This document shows, in pieces, positions 61,821-64,000 of a DNA stretch of 64,000 bases. Every line of letters begins with the position of its first letter. Position 1 is the stretch's first letter. Position numbers and translations under genes: made by a program. Source of the stretch: Verrucomicrobiota bacterium (GTDB lineage: Bacteria; Verrucomicrobiota; Kiritimatiellia; SS1-B-03-39; UBA6053); contig JAFIGD010000009.1 in the NCBI GenBank assembly GCA_020831625.1, positions 62,001 to 126,000 of the forward strand, read 5' to 3'. A model generated the notes under the pieces. It did not search any database and was not told the origin of the DNA. It was given only the letters and a program-made list of their open reading frames with translations.

Positions 61821-63299
61821 TCAGCCCGTCACCATCCCCTCATACAACCGAAGGTATTCCTCCGCCGTCCGTGTCCAGGTGACATCCTGCTTCATCCCGT
61901 TGACCCGCACCCGGCGCAGCTCCTTCGGCTCGTGGTACAGGCTCATCGCCGCCCGCACACAGGCCAGCAGCGCCTCGGGCGTGTACGCGTTCATCAAAAA
62001 CCCGGTACCGCCTTTCGGGTCTTTCCGCACATCCGTCACCGTGTCCACCAGGCCTCCGGTTTTATTGACCACCGGAACGGTGCCATAACGCAGACTGTAC
62101 AACTGATTCAATCCGCAGGGCTCAAACGCGCTGGGCATCAGGAAAAAGTCGCCCCCCGCCTCCATCCGGTGGCTTAAATCCGAATCGTAGCCGATCCTGC
62201 CGGCGAATTTCTCCGGCCAGGCCTGATTCCATTCCAAAACCATTTTGTGATATTTCTCCTGCCCCGACCCCAGCAACAGAAACTGCAACGGCAGCGCCAG
62301 CATTTCTTCAATGGCTTTGGCGATCACATCCACGCCTTTCTGATCCACCAGCCGCCCCACCAGCACAAACAACGGCAGGTCTTTCTGATACTTCAGCCCG
62401 AACTCCTCCACCACCGCTTTTTTGCAGATCTCCTTGTCCGCGAGTTTGCTCCGGCTGTAATTCGCGGGCAGCGTCTTGTCCGTCTCCGGATTCCACGCAT
62501 CCACATCCACCCCGTTCACAATGCCCACAATCGGTTCCGGCAGCGCCCGGATCACCCCGTCCAAACCGCACCCGAACGCCTCTGTGGTCACCTCCTTCGC
62601 ATAGGTCGGGCTCACCGTGTTCACCCGGTCCGCGCCCACCAGCCCCGCCTTCATCAGGTTGATCTGACCGTAAAACTCAATCTCCGGGTACCGGTTCAGC
62701 ACATTTCCCGGAAGATTGGTCTCGTACAAGTGCGTGGCCGCATACACCCCCTGATACGCCAGATTGTGAATCGTGAACAGCACCTTTTCCCGCCGCTTCC
62801 GCCCGGTCCCGTTCAGCCCCTTGTCCAGCAGCAGCGGAATCATCCCCGTCTGCCAGTCGTTGAGGTGCAGCACGTCATAGGGCTGCCCCAATCCGTCGAT
62901 CAGCGCCACCACCGCTTTTTGAAAAAAAAGAAAACGTTTGAAATTATCTCTGTACTCTCGATGCGGAAGCGCGTATAGTTCGGTCCGATCGAAGAATTCT
63001 TCGCATCCTACGAAATAGGTAAGAGTGCCCATATGGCGACACGAAAAGATCTCGGCTTCAATCACTTCACCCCCCAAGGGAATCTTCAAGGTGTGGGGCG
63101 TGCGTTCGAGAGAATAACCGTGTCGGCTCTGACCCTCCCACACCCTCCGGTACAGCGGCAGTATCCGCTCCACCTGAACCCCCATCGGGTTCAACGTGTT
63201 CGGCAGGGCTTCCGACACGTCGGCCAGCCCTCCCGTGCTGGCGAAGGGACGGGATTCACTGCTGACAAACAAGACGCGGGGAAATTGGGGATCACTCAT
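61821..63299 (-). CDS. glgA: Glycogen synthase (GT5)
   Basis: A 492-residue GT-B enzyme using ADP-glucose. The C-terminal signature is complete: P-S-A-F-E-P-C-G-L-N-Q-L-Y-S-L-R-Y-G-T with E-x7-E, then T-G-G-L-V-D-T-V. The N-terminal A-S-T-G-G-L-A-D-V carries Ser21 where K-T-G-G-L has a Lys that touches ADP-glucose in E. coli. Start at ATG 63299 (M-S-D-P); GTG 63320 is possible. It is divergent from rnr. Confidence 0.94.
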   Translation of the reverse strand: MSDPQFPRVLFVSSESRPFASTGGLADVSEALPNTLNPMGVQVERILPLYRRVWEGQSRHGYSLERTPHTLKIPLGGEVIEAEIFSCRHMGTLTYFVGCEEFFDRTELYALPHREYRDNFKRFLFFQKAVVALIDGLGQPYDVLHLNDWQTGMIPLLLDKGLNGTGRKRREKVLFTIHNLAYQGVYAATHLYETNLPGNVLNRYPEIEFYGQINLMKAGLVGADRVNTVSPTYAKEVTTEAFGCGLDGVIRALPEPIVGIVNGVDVDAWNPETDKTLPANYSRSKLADKEICKKAVVEEFGLKYQKDLPLFVLVGRLVDQKGVDVIAKAIEEMLALPLQFLLLGSGQEKYHKMVLEWNQAWPEKFAGRIGYDSDLSHRMEAGGDFFLMPSAFEPCGLNQLYSLRYGTVPVVNKTGGLVDTVTDVRKDPKGGTGFLMNAYTPEALLACVRAAMSLYHEPKELRRVRVNGMKQDVTWTRTAEEYLRLYEGMVTG

Positions 63300-63352
63300 G
63301 AGCAAGCTCTTACCTTTCACAAACCAGACATCAAATAGGAAATCATTTTTTC

Positions 63353-64000
63353 ATGAATCAAGACAATTTACAACGACAAGTTGAGGCGTTTATTAAAAAG
63401 CCCGACTTTAAACCGATTAAACTCCACGGACTGCTCACCGGTCTGGGATACAACAACTCCAAACGCAAAGAACTGCGCAAAGTTCTCAAGCGCATGGAGG
63501 ATCAAAACCGCATTGTCCGTCTTCCCGGCGGCCGTTTGGCCGCGCCCGAATCCGGACGGAAGGATAAACCCCGCCCCAGCGTCACCGGGGTTATCTCCAT
63601 TCACCCCCAGGGCTTCGCCTTCGTCGCCGTGGAGCCGCAATCCCAGGACCACCTGCCCGGCGACAATGATGTGGACGAGGTCTTCATCCCCGTTAAAGCC
63701 GTCTCCGTGGCCCGTCACGGCGACCGCGTGCTCGTCACCGTCGAACCCTCCAGCCGCAAAAAAGGCCTCTTCGAAGGCAAAGTGCTCGAAGTCATCGAAC
63801 GGGCCAACGTGTTCTGCGTCGGCACCCTCCGCCGTTCCGGCGGCAGCTGGTCAATCCTCCCGGACGATTCACGCTTCCAGTCCTCTGTCCGCGTCCGCGA
63901 CTTCGAAAAGATCGTCCCCAAGGCGTCCCACAAGGTCGTGGTCCGCCTCGATGACCGCATGGATCCCGCCCAGGGCGAAACCGGCGTGCTCGTCGAGGAC
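63353..64000 (+). CDS. rnr: Ribonuclease R, N-terminal part (3' truncated by window end)
   Basis: The frame is open from ATG 63353 to the last base (216 codons), so this is the 5' end of a longer gene. Residues 1-~60 form the winged-helix domain typical of RNase R; residues ~75-150 form a cold-shock/OB domain (V-I-S-I-H-P-Q-G-F-A-F-V; E-V-F-I-P), followed by the beginning of a second OB domain. Full-length RNase R degrades structured RNA 3' to 5' and is about 700-800 residues. The RNB catalytic core is outside the window, so RNase II cannot be excluded. Confidence 0.9.
   Translation, partial: MNQDNLQRQVEAFIKKPDFKPIKLHGLLTGLGYNNSKRKELRKVLKRMEDQNRIVRLPGGRLAAPESGRKDKPRPSVTGVISIHPQGFAFVAVEPQSQDHLPGDNDVDEVFIPVKAVSVARHGDRVLVTVEPSSRKKGLFEGKVLEVIERANVFCVGTLRRSGGSWSILPDDSRFQSSVRVRDFEKIVPKASHKVVVRLDDRMDPAQGETGVLVED

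Overview
The window reads as a chromosomal segment of a GC-rich, Gram-negative bacterium of the PVC superphylum (Verrucomicrobiota/Kiritimatiellota/Lentisphaerota side). The evidence is: a pseudopilin with the N-terminal F-T-L-I-E methylation motif and a C-terminal H-X9-DG motif; a GreA carried on a ~700-residue protein, as in chlamydiae; an outer membrane shown by a TonB-dependent receptor, DUF481-type and small beta-barrel proteins and an LptF/LptG permease; and many palindromic and 6-7 bp or 42 bp repeats between genes. This placement is inferred from gene content only; there is no rRNA in the window.

Layout. 1-3754: end of an unknown gene with a good terminator, an orphan PqqD-like protein, a large probable alpha/alpha-barrel glycosidase-like protein and an H-X9-DG pseudopilin. 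3903-9978: an ATP-grasp / alpha-E / ATP-grasp-alpha-E fusion / transglutaminase cluster. 10203-12953: RidA, a TonB receptor with a strong terminator, tRNA-Ala(GGC). 13030-18164 (minus): lipoprotein, GtrA membrane protein, long GreA. 18328-26734: DUF4404 protein, Gfo/Idh/MocA oxidoreductase, accD, folC, an AT-rich orphan gene, an 800 bp palindrome-rich gap, dnaE. 26856-30107: corrinoid protein plus two UroD-family methyltransferases, the second with a thioredoxin domain. 30144-35584: PP2C phosphatase, a degenerate HAD protein, CBS protein, XerC-type recombinase, DUF481 protein, an EEP-fold protein that has lost catalytic residues, DUF420 protein.

35599-44533: recJ, secDF and yajC (minus), a YkgJ-type cysteine-cluster protein, carboxynorspermidine decarboxylase, phosphoglycolate phosphatase, and a DUF4143 ATPase whose start codon touches a 41 bp palindrome. 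44545-52361: the whole F-type ATP synthase operon (Z/I-like, B, E, F, H, A, G, D, C), interrupted between atpG and atpD by a four-helix-bundle gene. 52445-56646: a conserved unknown gene, glycosyltransferase, LptF/G permease, PilT-type ATPase. 56675-61768: AbrB-type regulator, DbpA-like helicase, CvpA-like protein, small beta-barrel, MFS transporter whose last codons come from a 42 bp tandem repeat, and a Phd/RelE toxin-antitoxin pair. 61821-64000: glgA, and the 5' part of rnr running off the end.

Most genes are housekeeping. The most unusual signals are regulatory or structural: sets of TTTTCCGA-N3-TCGGAAAA palindromes repeated every 31 bp at two unlinked places (before dnaE and before a glycosyltransferase), palindromes that overlap start codons, the corrinoid/thioredoxin methyltransferase cassette, and the expanded ATP-grasp/alpha-E cluster.
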